A DNA stretch of 64,000 nucleotides from Psococerastis gibbosa (GCA_963971405.1 OZ020492.1:18382204-18446203); one strand, 5' to 3'. Counted from the stretch's first letter, positions 10,571 through 22,370 are shown. The notes: a model not told the origin generated them from the sequence alone. Translations and numbers: made by a program.

Positions 10571-11425
10571 AACCGGTCCGAGTTTACTCAAACATGCTTT
10601 CCAATTTATCAAAATTAGTAGATAGAGAAAATGAGTAATTACGTGGTAAATAATTTTCCTATGGTTAAATTTCCGATATCTCGGGGGGGGGGGGGGGGGG
10701 GGGAGGTGTCCACCTGACGTCACTGGAGGTGAGGTAAATTCTAGATAGGTCAGACCAACACATTACCACACAGCAATACTGGCAGGGCACGCAATGCATT
10801 CATTTGAGCGTGAATTTTCTATCATTTTTTCAAAAAAACATTTTTTTTTACAAAACCAAATACTTTTCTAGGAAAGCAACCTGTCCGGTTTCGTTACTCA
10901 ATTTAACACCTAAAACATACCTGAAGGTAGAAATCATCGATAGAAAGGTTTCGCAGAAAAATTATTTTTTATGTCATTTTTCATTAAAATTTAGTTATTT
11001 TTATTTCTTTACCCCCAGAAGCAACCTATCAAGGGGCAAGCAACCCCCCGCATTTCGTTAACATTAATAACGACTACAATATATGTGAATTATAAAGAAA
11101 TCGTTGGAGCCGTTTTTGAGAAATAATTTTTTTAGACGTTTTTTGGAGTTTTTTGAGAATAAACCCTCCCAAATTAAGTTAGCCCAAAATAAAATAAAAA
11201 TTGTTCCGAGGTATGATTTTTGTAAACCTACATGCCGAATTTCATCAAAATCGACAGAGTAGTTTGCCCGGAAATCGACGCACAGACAGACAGACATTTC
11301 GTAAAAACCACTTTTTTGGGTTCCTGGGACCTTAAAACGTGTAAATCCGTTGAAATCTCGGAATCGAAAATTTTGACCGTCACAAAGCTTTCCTTGTACT
11401 ACGTATAAATTGGAAAGCAATAATA
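10571..11425 (-). mobile_element. Family F repeat, full-length, minus strand
   Basis: Reads inverted from AACCGGTCCGAGTTTACTC at the left to CGTATAAATTGGAAAGCAAT at the right. Contains a 22-bp G run at about 10682-10703, a TGACGTCA palindrome at 10715 and all family F internal blocks in the expected order. Confidence 0.8.
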
Positions 11426-11590
11426 TGGATATCGGTTTGTCGTCAGCGAAGCTAGTGACCAAAACTGTCCCTACAGAACCTCATTGAAACGAAGGGAAAG
11501 GTTGTTGGATTTTAGTATTGTATGTATATAGAATTATTGGAATGAAGTGTTTCTTTCGTTCCTTTCAATTGCTGGTCGGTCCGTCAGTAC

Positions 11591-12086
11591 TAGGGTGGCC
11601 AGATATACTCTTCTCAAGAGTATTTATACTCTTGTGTTCCAAATTCGACATACTCTTTCTTTTTGTGATTTGATGCAAATATACTCTTTTTAAATCAGAT
11701 CTTACTCTTTTACTCATTTACAGAATTTTGTAGAGAAGGAGAAGAGGAAGTGCACTCTTCAGCTAAATATACAAGTGGATAAAAATACACAAGGTAGAAT
11801 GGATTAAAAGTTTTAATATTCAAGTAGCTATTGCTTATAATTGTTAAATTTAATGGGGAGGGTTATGTATGCGAATAATTAATCTTGTTATCCTTGGATT
11901 GTTTGTGAAGAAATAGGTGTACTATACTCGATCAATCAGTGATTTAAAGAGAAGAGTTTGAAACACATCCCCCCCCCCCCCCGCGCTTGGCTCTTACCTA
12001 TATAGATCTTGAATTGTATATGTATATAATTATATATCTTGCATACCTATATACTCTTTTTTGGTTTTGGAAATCTGGCCACCCTA
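11591..12086. mobile_element. hAT-like non-autonomous element
   Basis: Termini TAGGGTGGCCAGAT and ATCTGGCCACCCTA are perfect 14-bp inverted repeats. Flanks GTCAGTAC and AACAGTAC agree at 6 of 8 bases, compatible with a decayed 8-bp duplication. The body is rich in ATACTCTT phrases and lacks a coding frame. Confidence 0.75.
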
Positions 12087-12095
12087 AACAGTACC

Positions 12096-12248
12096 AATTT
12101 AGAGCCCTCATGGCTAATACCAATGCTGCACTTAGTTAGGGCACAATAGGCCCAATAGGCTTAAGTGCACACAGGTAACACCTGTACCCCAATTTAAAAA
12201 AAAAAAAAATAGTTTTATTTTATGTCGTTGTAGTAGGGCTCTAAATTT
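12096..12248. mobile_element. Short MITE-like inverted-repeat element
   Basis: AATTTAGAGCCCT at the left and AGGGCTCTAAATTT at the right bracket ~125 bp containing an A run. It abuts the preceding hAT-like element. The boundaries are approximate. Confidence 0.5.
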
Positions 12249-12324
12249 ACGGGTATTCGCACGCCATTCATTCTGGGACAAAGAAGTAAGAACGATCTGG
12301 CAAAGCCAGAAAAACAGCCAAACA

Positions 12325-12862
12325 CCAATTTTAGAAAGTTGGTTTTAACTTAGTCGTCATTGTTAATAAGACAGCGTGACAGCTAGAGCAAAATCGCAAA
12401 TAAAAATCAACCCTGAAATAAAAACTTGAAACACTCCGAATTCCGAGCCTTGGGTCTGCCTTTGTCTTGCAGGTATAAAGACCGTCACCCTGCAGATAGC
12501 GCGCCAATTTTAGAAAGTTGGTATTAACTTTGTCCCCATTGTTAATACGAAACAGCGTCACTTCTAGAGCAAATAAGAATCAACCCTGAGTCCCTGAAAT
12601 AAAAACTTGAAAAACTCCGAATTCCGAGCCTTGGGTCTGCCTTTGTCTTGCAGGTATGAAGACCGTCACCCTACAGCTAGCGCGCCAATTTTAGAAAGTT
12701 GGTGTTAACTTTTTCCCCATTGTTAATACGAAAGAGCGTCCCTTCTAGAGCAATAAAAACAATAAAAACCAAAATTGAGATAAAATCTTGGATATCCCGA
12801 TTTCCGAGCCATGGGTTTGCTTTTGTCTCGCAGGTAAAGACTACCACCCCACAGATGGCGTA
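12325..12862 (+). repeat. Tandem array, three units of ~180 bp
   Basis: Units start at 12325, 12504 and 12685 with CCAATTTTAGAAAGTTGG. Each contains CCCATTGTTAATACGAAA, then TAAAAACTTGAAA, GAGCCTTGGGTCTGCC and AGACCGTCACCC. Periods are 179 and 181 bp. The third unit is the most diverged. It looks like a small satellite; the repeated frames in it are not protein-like. Confidence 0.85.
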
Positions 12863-13129
12863 ACGGCAGGGGGTGAAAACAGAAAACACCCTAATTTGGA
12901 GCTGTCGGTTACAAGGTCATGTTTGTGTTTGCATATAGGACCGGGCCACTAGAATTATTACAACATTGTTTAGAGAACATAATTAGTGTATCTTTTAATT
13001 GCCTTCAGTATTTTTATATACTGAATTTGAAGAAGATTTGTTACGTATACATACATGGGTTTCCTGTGGATCATGCAACAATCGGTCAGTTTCAATTTTT
13101 TATTTGATTAAATATGTAAGCAATAAAGA

Positions 13130-13310
13130 TTTGTATTATGGAAATAGTAGAAGATTACTTCATACATTTCATTTTCACTTTTTGGTGCTGCCCTCCCATG
13201 AACTTTACATACAATGCGTATAAGTTTATTTAATATTAACAACACAAAGAATTTATAAAAAACTATGATATTGTGCATGAAGTAGTCCTCTACAACTTCC
13301 ATGGATAATT
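13130..13310. repeat. Remnant of TTAA-type palindromic MITE
   Basis: Shares the phrases GTAGAAGATTACTTCAT and GAAGTAGTCCTCTACAACTT, inverted to each other, with the palindromic MITEs at 24119, 35264 and 38628. The outer ends are lost. Confidence 0.5.
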
Positions 13311-13378
13311 TTTTATAAATAAATAAGGACTTTTTGCTCTATTACTAAGCCAACCTAGCGGAGTTTAGGCTATAAAGA
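13311..13378 (-). mobile_element. SINE-A / LINE 3' tail fragment
   Basis: AAATAAATAAGGAC, CTATTACTAAGCCAACC and TAGCGGAGTTTAGGCTATAAAG are the distal part of SINE family A in minus orientation, truncated just after the stem-loop start. Confidence 0.7.
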
Positions 13379-13411
13379 TTATCAATTCAAGTTGCTGTAA
13401 TTTCAAAATAA

Positions 13412-14264
13412 CATTCCAATTTATATACGTAGTATAAGGAAAGCTTTGTGATGGTCGAAATTTTTGATTCCAAGATTTTAACGGATTTACAAGTTTTGAG
13501 GTCCCAGGAACCAAAAAAAGGGGTTTTTACGAAATGTCTGTCTGTCGCTCTGTCTGTCTGTCCATCGATTTCCGGGCAAACAACTCGGTCGATTTTGATG
13601 AAATTTAGCATGTAGGTTCACAAAAATCATACCTCGGGAAAAAAATTTTATTTTGGGTCAACTCAATTTGGGGGGGGAGGGTTTATTCTCAAAAAAACGT
13701 CTAAAAAAATTATTTCTCAAAAAGGCTCCAACGCTTTCTTCACATATATTGTAGTCGTTATTAATATTGAAAAAATGCGGGGGTCGCTTGCCCCTTGATA
13801 GTTTGCTTCTGGGGGTAAAAAAAATAAAAAATAACTAAATTTGAATGAAAAATGACTAAAAAATAATAACCTTTCTGCGAAACCTTTCTATCGATGATTT
13901 CTACCTTCAGGCATGTTTTAGGTGCTAAATTGAGTAACGAAACCGGACAGGTTCTTTCCCAAAAAACAATTAGGTTTTGTGCAAAAATTTAGTTTTTGAA
14001 AAAATGATAGAAAATTCGCGCTCAAATGCATTACGTGTCCTGCCATTATTACTGTGTGGTAATGTGTTGGTCTGACCTGTCTAGAATTTATCTCCCCTCC
14101 AGTGACGTCAGGTGGTGGGCGACAACCACCCCCCCCCCCCCCCAACCCGAGAGATATCGGAAATTTAACCATAGGAAAATTATTTACCATGAAATTACTC
14201 ATTTTCTCTATCTACTAATGTTGTTAAATTGGAAAGCATGTTCGAGTAAACTCAGACCGGTTCT
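13412..14264 (+). mobile_element. Family F repeat, full-length
   Basis: Starts ATTCCAATTTATATACG and ends CGAGTAAACTCAGACCGG plus TTCTT. It has a 17-bp C run at about 14127-14143 and TGACGTCA at 14103. One of the most complete copies, so it is useful for placing insertions in the others. Confidence 0.8.
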
Positions 14265-15124
14265 TTATCACGGGAACGAATTTATATACTTAGGCTTGTC
14301 AGACGTCCCTATTTTGAAGGTAATGTCCCGACTTTCCATGTTTTCTTAACTTAACATGTGCAGAGTTTCATAAAAAATCAAGCAGTAAAAGAATCTTCTT
14401 AGGGTAATTCAGAGAGGTAAAGTATGATATTAATATCTTCCCAGGTTTTCAAGCAATTTTACCGATTTAATTAGACTTATTTAAATCGCTTACTGAAATT
14501 AAGTTGAATAAGATTAATTTCCTATGACACAATACAATAGTTTATATAGTATATACATACTTACTTACTAGCCAACGCCCACCCTTGGCATTTCTGCCAT
14601 CAGGCGCCGCGCTGACCAGTATAGATGTGCCGTGTATATACATGTTCCATACATAAATGTTCAATAGTAGCCCACACTAGATAAAGTTGCAATTCCAAAT
14701 TCTAATTTACACTGGAGAGAATGGACTTTAATTCTCCATCCAGATTTGACGAAATATAAATCTGGCAAGCCTATCTGCCTACGCATACCGAAGACTACCA
14801 AACGACATCATTTTCAGTTGACAATCTACACCCAAATGGGTTAAGTCAACTCGATTGCTATTGTCGTACTTTTCTCAACAGTCACCCCGAATATTTCTTA
14901 GATAGGAAAGTTATCGATTTCGTGAACAGATTACCAAACGTTTCAAAGAATAAACAGTATAACTGCAACTAAGGCTATATTTCGTCATCACTTGGACCCT
15001 GGTGGATTTAGAATGAAAACAATAATGAATAAATAAACAACAGTCCAAACTCCGAACTCATGTGTAGACAATTAACCAATATACTGCATCACACAAAAAA
15101 CTTAAGTCCTGTAGGCTGTAAATA
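14265..15124. other. No recognised feature
   Basis: AT-rich spacer. A short TAAATCTGGCAAGCC at about 14757 echoes the inner end of the fold-back at 5650. No credible gene was seen. Confidence 0.5.
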
Positions 15125-15199
15125 ACCATTCCCTCGTTCACCAGTAGTTAACATTTCGCTGTGATGTCAAATCTTGAAACTTAAAATTAAAAAATCATG

Positions 15200-15347
15200 A
15201 GTCGCATTCTGGTGGAAATGTTAGCTTCTTCGAATTTGTTATAAAATCAATTAATTAATAAATAAAGCCGGTAATTCAATCCAATAAATACTGCAGGGCG
15301 ACGGGCAATGCAATTGTAATACACTCCCCATAAGGGGTAAGGCGTGG
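15200..15347 (+). repeat. Partial ~340-bp tandem unit left of the LINE insertion
   Basis: TTCTGGTGGAAATGTTAGC, GTTATAAAATCAATTAAT and AAATAAAGCCGGTAATTCAA recur in the array to the right of the LINE (19753 and 20661). CTCCCCATAAGGGG and GGTAAGGCGTG recur inverted at 35111-35133, directly beside the block homologous to 19290 on. Confidence 0.7.
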
Positions 15348-16246
15348 AGGAAAATACCATTTAGAGTGTAGCAGTTTATCAGCCAGAGGATACAGAGCCA
15401 AATCAGATGCGGAAAAGAAGAAATGGGTATGTACAACGTGTACTGATATCATGAAGAATAGAACTAAGAATTCAGGAGCGGAGTCAGAAATTGATTTGCC
15501 AATTTTAGAGGAAATAAAAACAGAATCACTGGAGGAAATGGGATATCAAATTAAGAACGTATGTTCTCTACTAAACAAATTGGTGGTGGCAATACAGTAT
15601 CAATCAGATAAGTCTGATGAAATATTAATTAAATTAAACGCTCTTGATGATAAAGTTTAAAGCTCATGACAAGAGATTGACTACATATCAAAATAAAATC
15701 AGTGAGTTGGAAAAAGAGAATTTTGCGGTTAGAACGGATCTCATGAAGATGAGACTAACATTGTATGACCAGGAACAAATAAACAAAAACAAAAATATTG
15801 AGATTTCAGGAATACAAGAGAGACATGGTGAAAATTTGCATGATATCATGAAAACCCTAGCCAAGGAACTAATGATAAACTATGAAGAGGGGGAGGTCGA
15901 CAGCCTATATCGAACATCTAAGCTGGTATGTAAAAGGAAGGCAATTCTTGTCCAATTTATATCTAAACGTGTAAGAGATGTATGGCTAAAAAAGAAGGTT
16001 ACGGGTCTAGTGAGTAATAATATAATAGGAGGGAGTGATGATGAAAAAATATATATTAATGTAAACCTGAGTCCATGGAGAAAAGAACTGTATTGGAGAG
16101 CAAGAGAGGCAAAGAAAAAACATAACTTCGCATACTGCTGGGTTGATTCTAATGGAAACGTGCATATGAGGAAAAGCGAGGGCTCGCCGGTGCTACTAAT
16201 TAAAACTCCTGCTGACATCCCAACTGGCATCAAGGCAATGAACTGA
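15348..16246 (+). pseudogene. LINE ORF1 remnant: partial PHD finger, coiled coil, FP25-like C-terminus
   Basis: The frame open from 15348 encodes a motif ending KKKWVCTTC preceded by YHLEC, the C-terminal half of a PHD-type zinc finger. It then passes through the ATG at 15451 and stops at 15658-15660. A second frame (from 15644 to 16246) continues the protein, so a frameshift lies near 15650. The middle is heptad-like (KISELEKENFAV). The C-terminus has IYINVNLSPWRKELYWRAR, FAYCWVDSNGNVHMRK and EGSPVLLI, the pattern of the baculovirus FP protein family domain found in many insect LINE ORF1s. Such proteins bind nucleic acid in the retrotransposition particle. This copy is broken and not expected to be functional. 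Confidence 0.8.
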
Positions 16247-16383
16247 CTACTCTTCTATTGTTTGAATTTAGGAAGCTACCAATACAATAGTATAGTACAC
16301 CATTCAATGGTAATGTATTACCTATTAGGAAGAATCATTTATTTTCATTTTGTTCATGACTATGTAATGTTAAAATTTGGCTA

Positions 16384-17163
16384 TGGTTCAAGATATAAAT
16401 AATTTTAATATATATTATCAAAATCTAAATGGGGCCAAAACTAAAACTTCAGAATTATATATGAACTTGTCCATTACGGACTACGACTGTGTAACTTTTA
16501 CTGAAACATGGTTAAATGATGGGTACTTAAATTCTGAAATTTTCGGGGAAAACTACAGTGTATCGCAAAGATAGAGATCTGAAAAAGGCGAATAAGGGTG
16601 ATGGAGGGGGTGTGGCAATAGCCATAAAGAAGGAATATAAAACTGTGTGATGTTTATTTTAGAGGATTTTAACTAAAAAAAATCTTAGTAAATACTGGAT
16701 GAATAATATGATTGGCACTGTACCGGCTTTGGAAAATTATGTGTTAAGGAATATATCATATTTCAATCTGAGCCAATTTAACCATGTGACAAATGTTAAT
16801 GGATATTATCTTGACTATGTATTGACAAATTTGCAGGTGTGTACGGTAGGAAAAGCGACGTTTCCTTTAGTTAAAAATGATAGAAATCACCCAAGCTTAG
16901 AAATAACTATTTGTACCTTTAAGGCAAAATGGCCTGAAACTCCAACAAAAGAAGCTCAGTATAATTTTCAAAAAGCTGATAGTCAGGGCTTACTTCAATC
17001 AATCAGCAAGGTTGATTGGTCGGAATGGTACCAACAAAGTGATGTGGATGCTGCTGTTACAATATTTTATGAAATTATATATAAATTATTAAACGCCTTT
17101 GTACCTAAAATTTCTTTTAAAGAGCAAGTGGCCTATCTGGTTTACCAAAGAAATTATAAATAA
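16384..17163 (+). pseudogene. LINE ORF2, APE-type endonuclease remnant with internal deletion
   Basis: The start has NIYYQNLNGAKTK and TFTETWL, the N-terminal motifs of the APE-like endonuclease of Jockey/CR1 LINEs. A frameshift near 16571 leads to GDGGGVAIAIKK. The segment expected between this and GYYLDYVLTN / DRNHPSLEI (16800-16905) is too short, so the central endonuclease with its catalytic GDFN region is deleted near 16650. The end continues into the linker before the reverse transcriptase. Non-functional. Confidence 0.75.
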
Positions 17164-18703
17164 AATTAAGTTGAAAGAACGTCTAAGAAAAAAATTTAAA
17201 AAAACTAATTTAGGTTCAGACTATGCATCTTATTCAAAATTCCGCACCGAGTTAAAAATAGAAATTAAGCAAGTTTTACGGACTTATAATGGTCAACAAG
17301 AAAAAAATATAGTGGAGAATCCAGTGGATTTTTGGAAATTTATTAAAACTAAAAAGTCAAATTCTAATGGTGATCAAGTGTTGTTAAATAATGGAAACAT
17401 TTTACTACACGATAAAGAAAAACACAAGCATTTGCCAGCTACTTTAAATCAGTGTACGCGCAGCATCCACCCAGCTTTGATTTACAGGCCATTATTTCAG
17501 AACCAATACCTGTAGGAGTTAATATGGTAAAAATTGATTGTCTTCAAAGGAGTGATATCATTGAAGCATTTCAAAAATTAATGCCTAAAAAATCAAAAGG
17601 AAGAGACGGAATACCACAATTCTTTTATAAATTATATGCAACCTTTCTCATTGATCCAATGTGGTATATTTGCAACTTGTCACTTAAAAAGAACAAGTTT
17701 CCTACCGTATGGAAAAACTCCGTTGTATGCCCTATACCTAAAACGCCGATGGCGAAACAGATTAATCAATATAGGCCAATTTCACTTTTGAGCACTCCAA
17801 GTAAAATATTAGAATCTATTCTGTATAAAAAAAATTATTCAACAAGTGAAATCTCTAACTTCTGAGCATCAGTACGGTTTCATGAGTAAGCGGTCAACAG
17901 TGACAAATCTAGTGAACTTTGAAGAAGAAATTATTTTAAGCTTCAATAATAGGCTTCAATTTGACGTTGTGTACACAGACTATCGCAAAGCCTTTGATCT
18001 AGTGGATTTCGAAGTCCTACTAAGGAAATTAAGACAATTTGGATTTTCTGATGAACTGATAGAACTCTTTCACTCTTACTTATGTGGTAGGACACAAACA
18101 GTATTATATAATGGTAGTTACTCGGAAACCTATTCAATTAACTCATCGGTACCACAAGGATCAAATCTAGGACCGTTATGTTTCCTATTAATGATAAATG
18201 ATCTACCAGAGGTAATAAGAAGTTGCAGTTGCTATCTATTTGCAGATGATTTTAAACTGTGTAAAAAAATTAATGACAGAAATTACTGTAAATTACTCCA
18301 AAGGGATATCGAAAGAGTGGTAGAATGGTGTGAAAGAAATAAGCTTCAACTAAATGTAGAAAAATGCTTTATCATAACAAATACGTTAAAACATGATATA
18401 ATATTGAATGAGTACACACTGTTAGATAGACCTTTAGTGAGAAAGGAAGAGACAAAGGATCTGGGCGTTATCTTTGACTCTAAACTAACGTTCGAAAACC
18501 ACATAAGTAAAAAAGTTAATGAGGACTATCGTATGTTAGGATTCATCAAAAGATGCTCGGTTTATTTCCTGGAATGGAAAACGATTATAGTATTATTCAA
18601 CTCATTTGTTCGAAGCAAGTTTGAATATGGTAGTGTGGTGTGGAATCCTTACCACCAAACCAAAATAAAACAAATTGAAAAAGTGCAAAAAAATTCTTAA
18701 AAT
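17099..18703 (+). pseudogene. LINE ORF2, reverse transcriptase domain, frameshifted
   Basis: Three overlapping frames (17099-17515, 17452-17865, 17846-18700) together carry the fingers/palm/thumb series. These include KSKGRDGIPQFFYK, PIPKTP, QYRPISLLSTPSKILE, HQYGFMSKRST, DYRKAFDLVDFEVLL, SVPQGSNLGPLCFLL and the catalytic box YLFADDFKLCK (about 18238). The thumb has EWCERNKLQLNVEKC and KDLGVIFDSKLTFENHI. This is a Jockey/CR1-group non-LTR reverse transcriptase. Two frameshifts and a premature stop at 18698 show decay. Thumb-to-tail sequence continues untranslated to about 19060. Confidence 0.9.
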
Positions 18704-19799
18704 ATTTGAAGAGAAAGTTTGATAAAATTGATCCCACATATATACCATATTCTACTCTGTTAGAAAAATATGAGGCGAAGAGTCTGTGCACACGACGTAA
18801 AATTGCTGATGCCATACTGTATATATCTATAAAGTATTAAATGGCCTAGAAGACAATCAAAATTTATTCAGCAAACTAAATTTTATTGTACCCCAGTTTC
18901 CAACAAGAAATTTTAACTTATTTTACCAGCCGCAAAACAGGATTGACGTAGCCATAAATTCTCCAATAAACAGGCTCACTCATTTACTAAATGATCATGA
19001 CACCTTAGATCCATTTATGCAAAGCTTGGAATTATTCAGAGGAACTTGTAACCAAATTTTATTGTAAGAATGGTAGTTAGGATATATTTAAATATTACGT
19101 TGTTCTTTGGTAGTTAGGTAGGTTTTTTTTATAAATTTAAATTATTTAATAAGTTACAATAGGCTATAAACAGTAGGAATATTAGTGTTTGTTTTTTCGC
19201 TTTACAATAATTATGTAATATTTATACACACAAGGGCTACGGCTGTGTGATGTAATAAAAACTTTTTCTATTATATTCTATTCTACTATCCTATAGTTAC
19301 GATATCCGTATATTCATATATTTATGGTACGTCCGGTTATGTGTGACTCTCAGTACAGTTATAATAGTATATCCTATTGTGTGATTACCGAAGATTCTAA
19401 CTATGAACCAGCCTCTGTCTAATGTAACAATTGATGTATAAAATGATTGAACCACCACAATTATACAGCATATAGTTCGGATCCTCTGACTTGTTAATTA
19501 GCCTTCTTGGAGAACTCCCTTGTCCATTCGTAGTGCACCCTTAGCTATTTCGGGGCATTACACAATGAATTTAGCGATTGAAGAGGAGAGCTGCATCAAA
19601 TTCCCTACTATTTTCATTTACATCAAGAATCCCACTCTCGATTTAACTCATTTAGCGGGATTTAGTATGCTGAATATCAGATAGTGAAGCACATAAAAGC
19701 CGTGCCACAAATATTTGTTTAATAAATGTAAACATCAATAAGGTTGTCTTATTCTGGTGGAAATGTATGCTTCTTTTCATTTGTTATAAAATCAATTAA

Positions 19800-20655
19800 G
19801 GTGCCCATTCCATCGACTGGCTAGGGATATTTACAAAAACGGTGACGTGGTAGCAGGCATTCAAGACTTAGGTGGCGTTTCCACCGACCTCGCATTGCAG
19901 AATTGACGGAAATGTTTATTTTCCTCTATGCCATAGTTAAAATTGATCAATGATCATACAGTAAAATCACAAACTAAAATTAAAAAATGGCGTCATGGGA
20001 TATGTTAAGCACAAACATTTTAATAGATTTCTATAAAAAGAAAAATTCTAATTTCCGTCAATGTCATTTGCATTCTGCAATGCGAGGTCGGTCGTAGGGA
20101 TCCAACGATACTACTGATATAATACTAATATCGATACTTTTCTTTCGATACCACTGGTATTGATACCCGATACTTTCCATTCAATACTTGCAGGTATCGA
20201 TACCTATTTGCTGGTATTAAATCAAATAATACCTACCACACAACTAAACTTTTCCCGCAATTTTTTTTTTTTAATTTTCAAAATAGTCACCAACTTACTG
20301 TGTGAGTGTTCTTTCGTAAGCTATGTATAGAGGTTGGCCTGGGTTAATTTTGCGCGCCTGATTATTTAAAGAAGTTACCAGAATTTTTCAAAGGCTCCTT
20401 GATACCCTGGCCCATGGATGCACCCCTGCAGGCTGGCATTCCATTCGATACCAATACCTCATGGTATCGATACTTTTCTTTCAATACAATACCAGTATCA
20501 ATACCTACCATTCAATACCGGTATCGATACAAGAATCGATACATTTGTAAAAATGTGTATCCCTAGGTCGGTGGAAACGCCACCTAAGTCTTGAATGTCT
20601 GCTACCACGTCACCGTTTTTGTAAATAGCCCTAGCCGGTCAGTGGAATGGGTGCC
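19800..20655. mobile_element. PIF/Harbinger-like MITE with ~100-bp inverted repeats, carrying a nested element
   Basis: Starts GGTGCCCATTCCATCGACTGG and ends with its inverse, flanked by TAA (19797-19799 and 20656-20658). The arms continue through GTGACGTGGTAGCAG and TTCAAGACTTAGGTGGCG. The sister copy at 24989-25368 lacks the nested insertion at 20095-20565, which fixes both boundaries. Confidence 0.85.
20095..20565. mobile_element. Nested hAT-like element rich in TATCGATAC palindromes
   Basis: TAGGGATCC at the left and GTATCCCTA at the right. The flanks GGTCGGTCG (20086-20094) and GGTCGGTGG (20566-20574) duplicate host-MITE sequence that is single in the sister copy (GAGGTCGATGG at about 25277). 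The interior repeats GGTATCGATAC-like palindromes about ten times. Confidence 0.7.
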
Positions 20656-21639
20656 TAAATAACAAATAAAGCCGGTAATTCAAGCCAATAAATGCTGCAG
20701 GGCGTATTGAAATCAAAATGGCGGCCTGGTGAGCGTTCAGCCGCCTGCGTCTCAATTTATACAAAAAATTCAGGGATTGAAGAGGGCTGCATCAAATTTC
20801 CTACTATTTTCATCTACATGAAGAATCTCACCCTCGATATAACTCATTTAGCACGCTAAATACCAGATAGTGCAACACAGAAGACGTGCCACAAATATGT
20901 GTTTATTTACTGTAAACATCAACAAGGTTGTCGTAATCAAGTTCAAAATCAAAAATCTTGGGGCGTATATTAGTGGAAAGTTTGCATCCTTGCTTTTGTT
21001 ACAATATGCATAAATTATTAAGTAAATCCATCCTACAAATCAATACGTAAGGGTGCATTAAATACAAAATGGCGGGCGGGCGGGGGTTGTGCGTCTCAAT
21101 TTTTTCAACGGATTTAGCGATTGAAGTTGAGGACTGAGTCAATTTCCTAATGCTTTCATTTACGATCAAGATCATCCTCGATTTAACACATTTAGTTAGG
21201 TTTACCATGCTAAATACCAGATAGCGAATCCGCCAATAGTCAAGTACACAAGACTCCAGCAAATTATTGATTTTAAAGGACTCACCGAGGACCCTGTAGA
21301 GATCAGCCAATCGTACACGAATGATGGCGCGATGGGTAAAAATAAAAAATTGTTCGTTAGTAAGCACACAAACGACAAACACTTTAAACTTTTAATAAAA
21401 TGAAATGTTGTTCGAACCGCTGTCCGCAACACAAGCCATTTGGAATGGAATGGTAACCGGAAATGGCCGACGGGTGGGGATCAATCGATAGGCAGACTAC
21501 GAAGCTCTAAAGCTGTTTTTATTAATATATTGACTTTTAAATTACTTAGTTGGACAAATTCAATTTGTAACATACATTTTTAGTTGCATTTGTTATAAAA
21601 ATAAACAATAAGTCTTAAAATTTGCCGTTAACATTTATC

Positions 21640-21873
21640 TATGAAGACAATCAACGACTGCAAGTCTTCAAACTTCAAACTAAAAAAATTAATTAAACTA
21701 CTAAAAAATTGAACTAGTGAAATAACAAAATATTATTTTAATTAAATAAATAATACAAAAATCAACGGTATCATTTTAAGAATTAAAAATGGAAGTTTAT
21801 TTATTACCGGAAATGATTATGGATGCCCCAGCTAGCGTCTGAAAGACTCTAATAGTCGTTGATTGTCCTTGAT
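21640..21873. mobile_element. Possible MITE with 14-bp inverted repeats
   Basis: GACAATCAACGACT (21646-21659) and AGTCGTTGATTGTC (21854-21867) are perfect inverses ~195 bp apart. Target duplication is not evident. Confidence 0.4.
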
Positions 21874-22370
21874 TATCGTATACTGTAAAATTTACTAAAA
21901 CAAAGTGTCATTTTCATACAAAACAGAACTTAAAATATATGTTATAAATTACAGATGCGTAAAAATCAGTTTAATTGCTAATTAAGAAATAAAAATAATG
22001 ATTTTGTAATTTGTAGTTTGGTCATACTTCGCAATTAGTTCTGTAGATAGCGCAGCGAACGCGGAAACTACTCATAAACCAATAGTGGTGTATCTTGCAC
22101 CTTGGTATTTTATTTTCGGCGCTGTCGACTTTTAACTAGGTTGTCATTCAGGGGCGTATATCTATCAGCTATCTAAAGACTTAATCTATCTATTATTAAT
22201 ATGAGTGTAACGGCTGCACATCAGCACAGTGACTTGTTAGTTGTTTTGCCAATTTCCACTCGTCTTATATATTTCAACTTTTGCATCCATATTCTTGACG
22301 ACATTTCATCGTCCTATAAGGCTTATTTTTTTTTTTTTTTCTACGAGGGGGTGGTTTGATCCACTCTATA
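21874..22370. other. No recognised feature
   Basis: AT-rich spacer with a 16-bp T run at about 22325. No coding or RNA gene signal was seen. Confidence 0.5.

Larger units (their letters stand above)
15348..19290 (+). mobile_element. Decayed Jockey/CR1-type LINE, 5' truncated
   Basis: Contains, in order, an ORF1 remnant (15348-16246), an endonuclease remnant (16384-17163) and a reverse transcriptase (17099-18703). The 3' region has a hairpin (CACACAAGGGCTACGGCTGTGTG region, 19228-19252), TAATAAAAAC and a (TTCTA)-like tail. The left edge falls inside a PHD-like motif, so the copy is 5' truncated. The insertion point is supported by an apparently uninterrupted inverted paralogue at about 34845-35135, where the sequences beside the two LINE ends lie next to each other. 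No clear target duplication was found. Confidence 0.85.
19291..21245 (+). repeat. ~340-bp tandem array, interrupted by a MITE
   Basis: Units share TTGAAGAGG, GCTGCATCAAATT, TATTTTCAT, ACCTCGAT-like blocks, ATTTAGC, ATACCAGATAG and TAAACATCAA. Homologous points lie at about 19578, 20774 and 21121. The last step is 347 bp. The first is 1196 bp, which becomes about 340 bp when the 856-bp MITE at 19800-20655 is removed. The segment 19291-19560 also occurs inverted at 34845-35115. Confidence 0.75.

Noticed and set aside
22021..22150. Short GC-richer stretch as possible exon
   Set aside because: No open frame with splice sites and no homologous motif.
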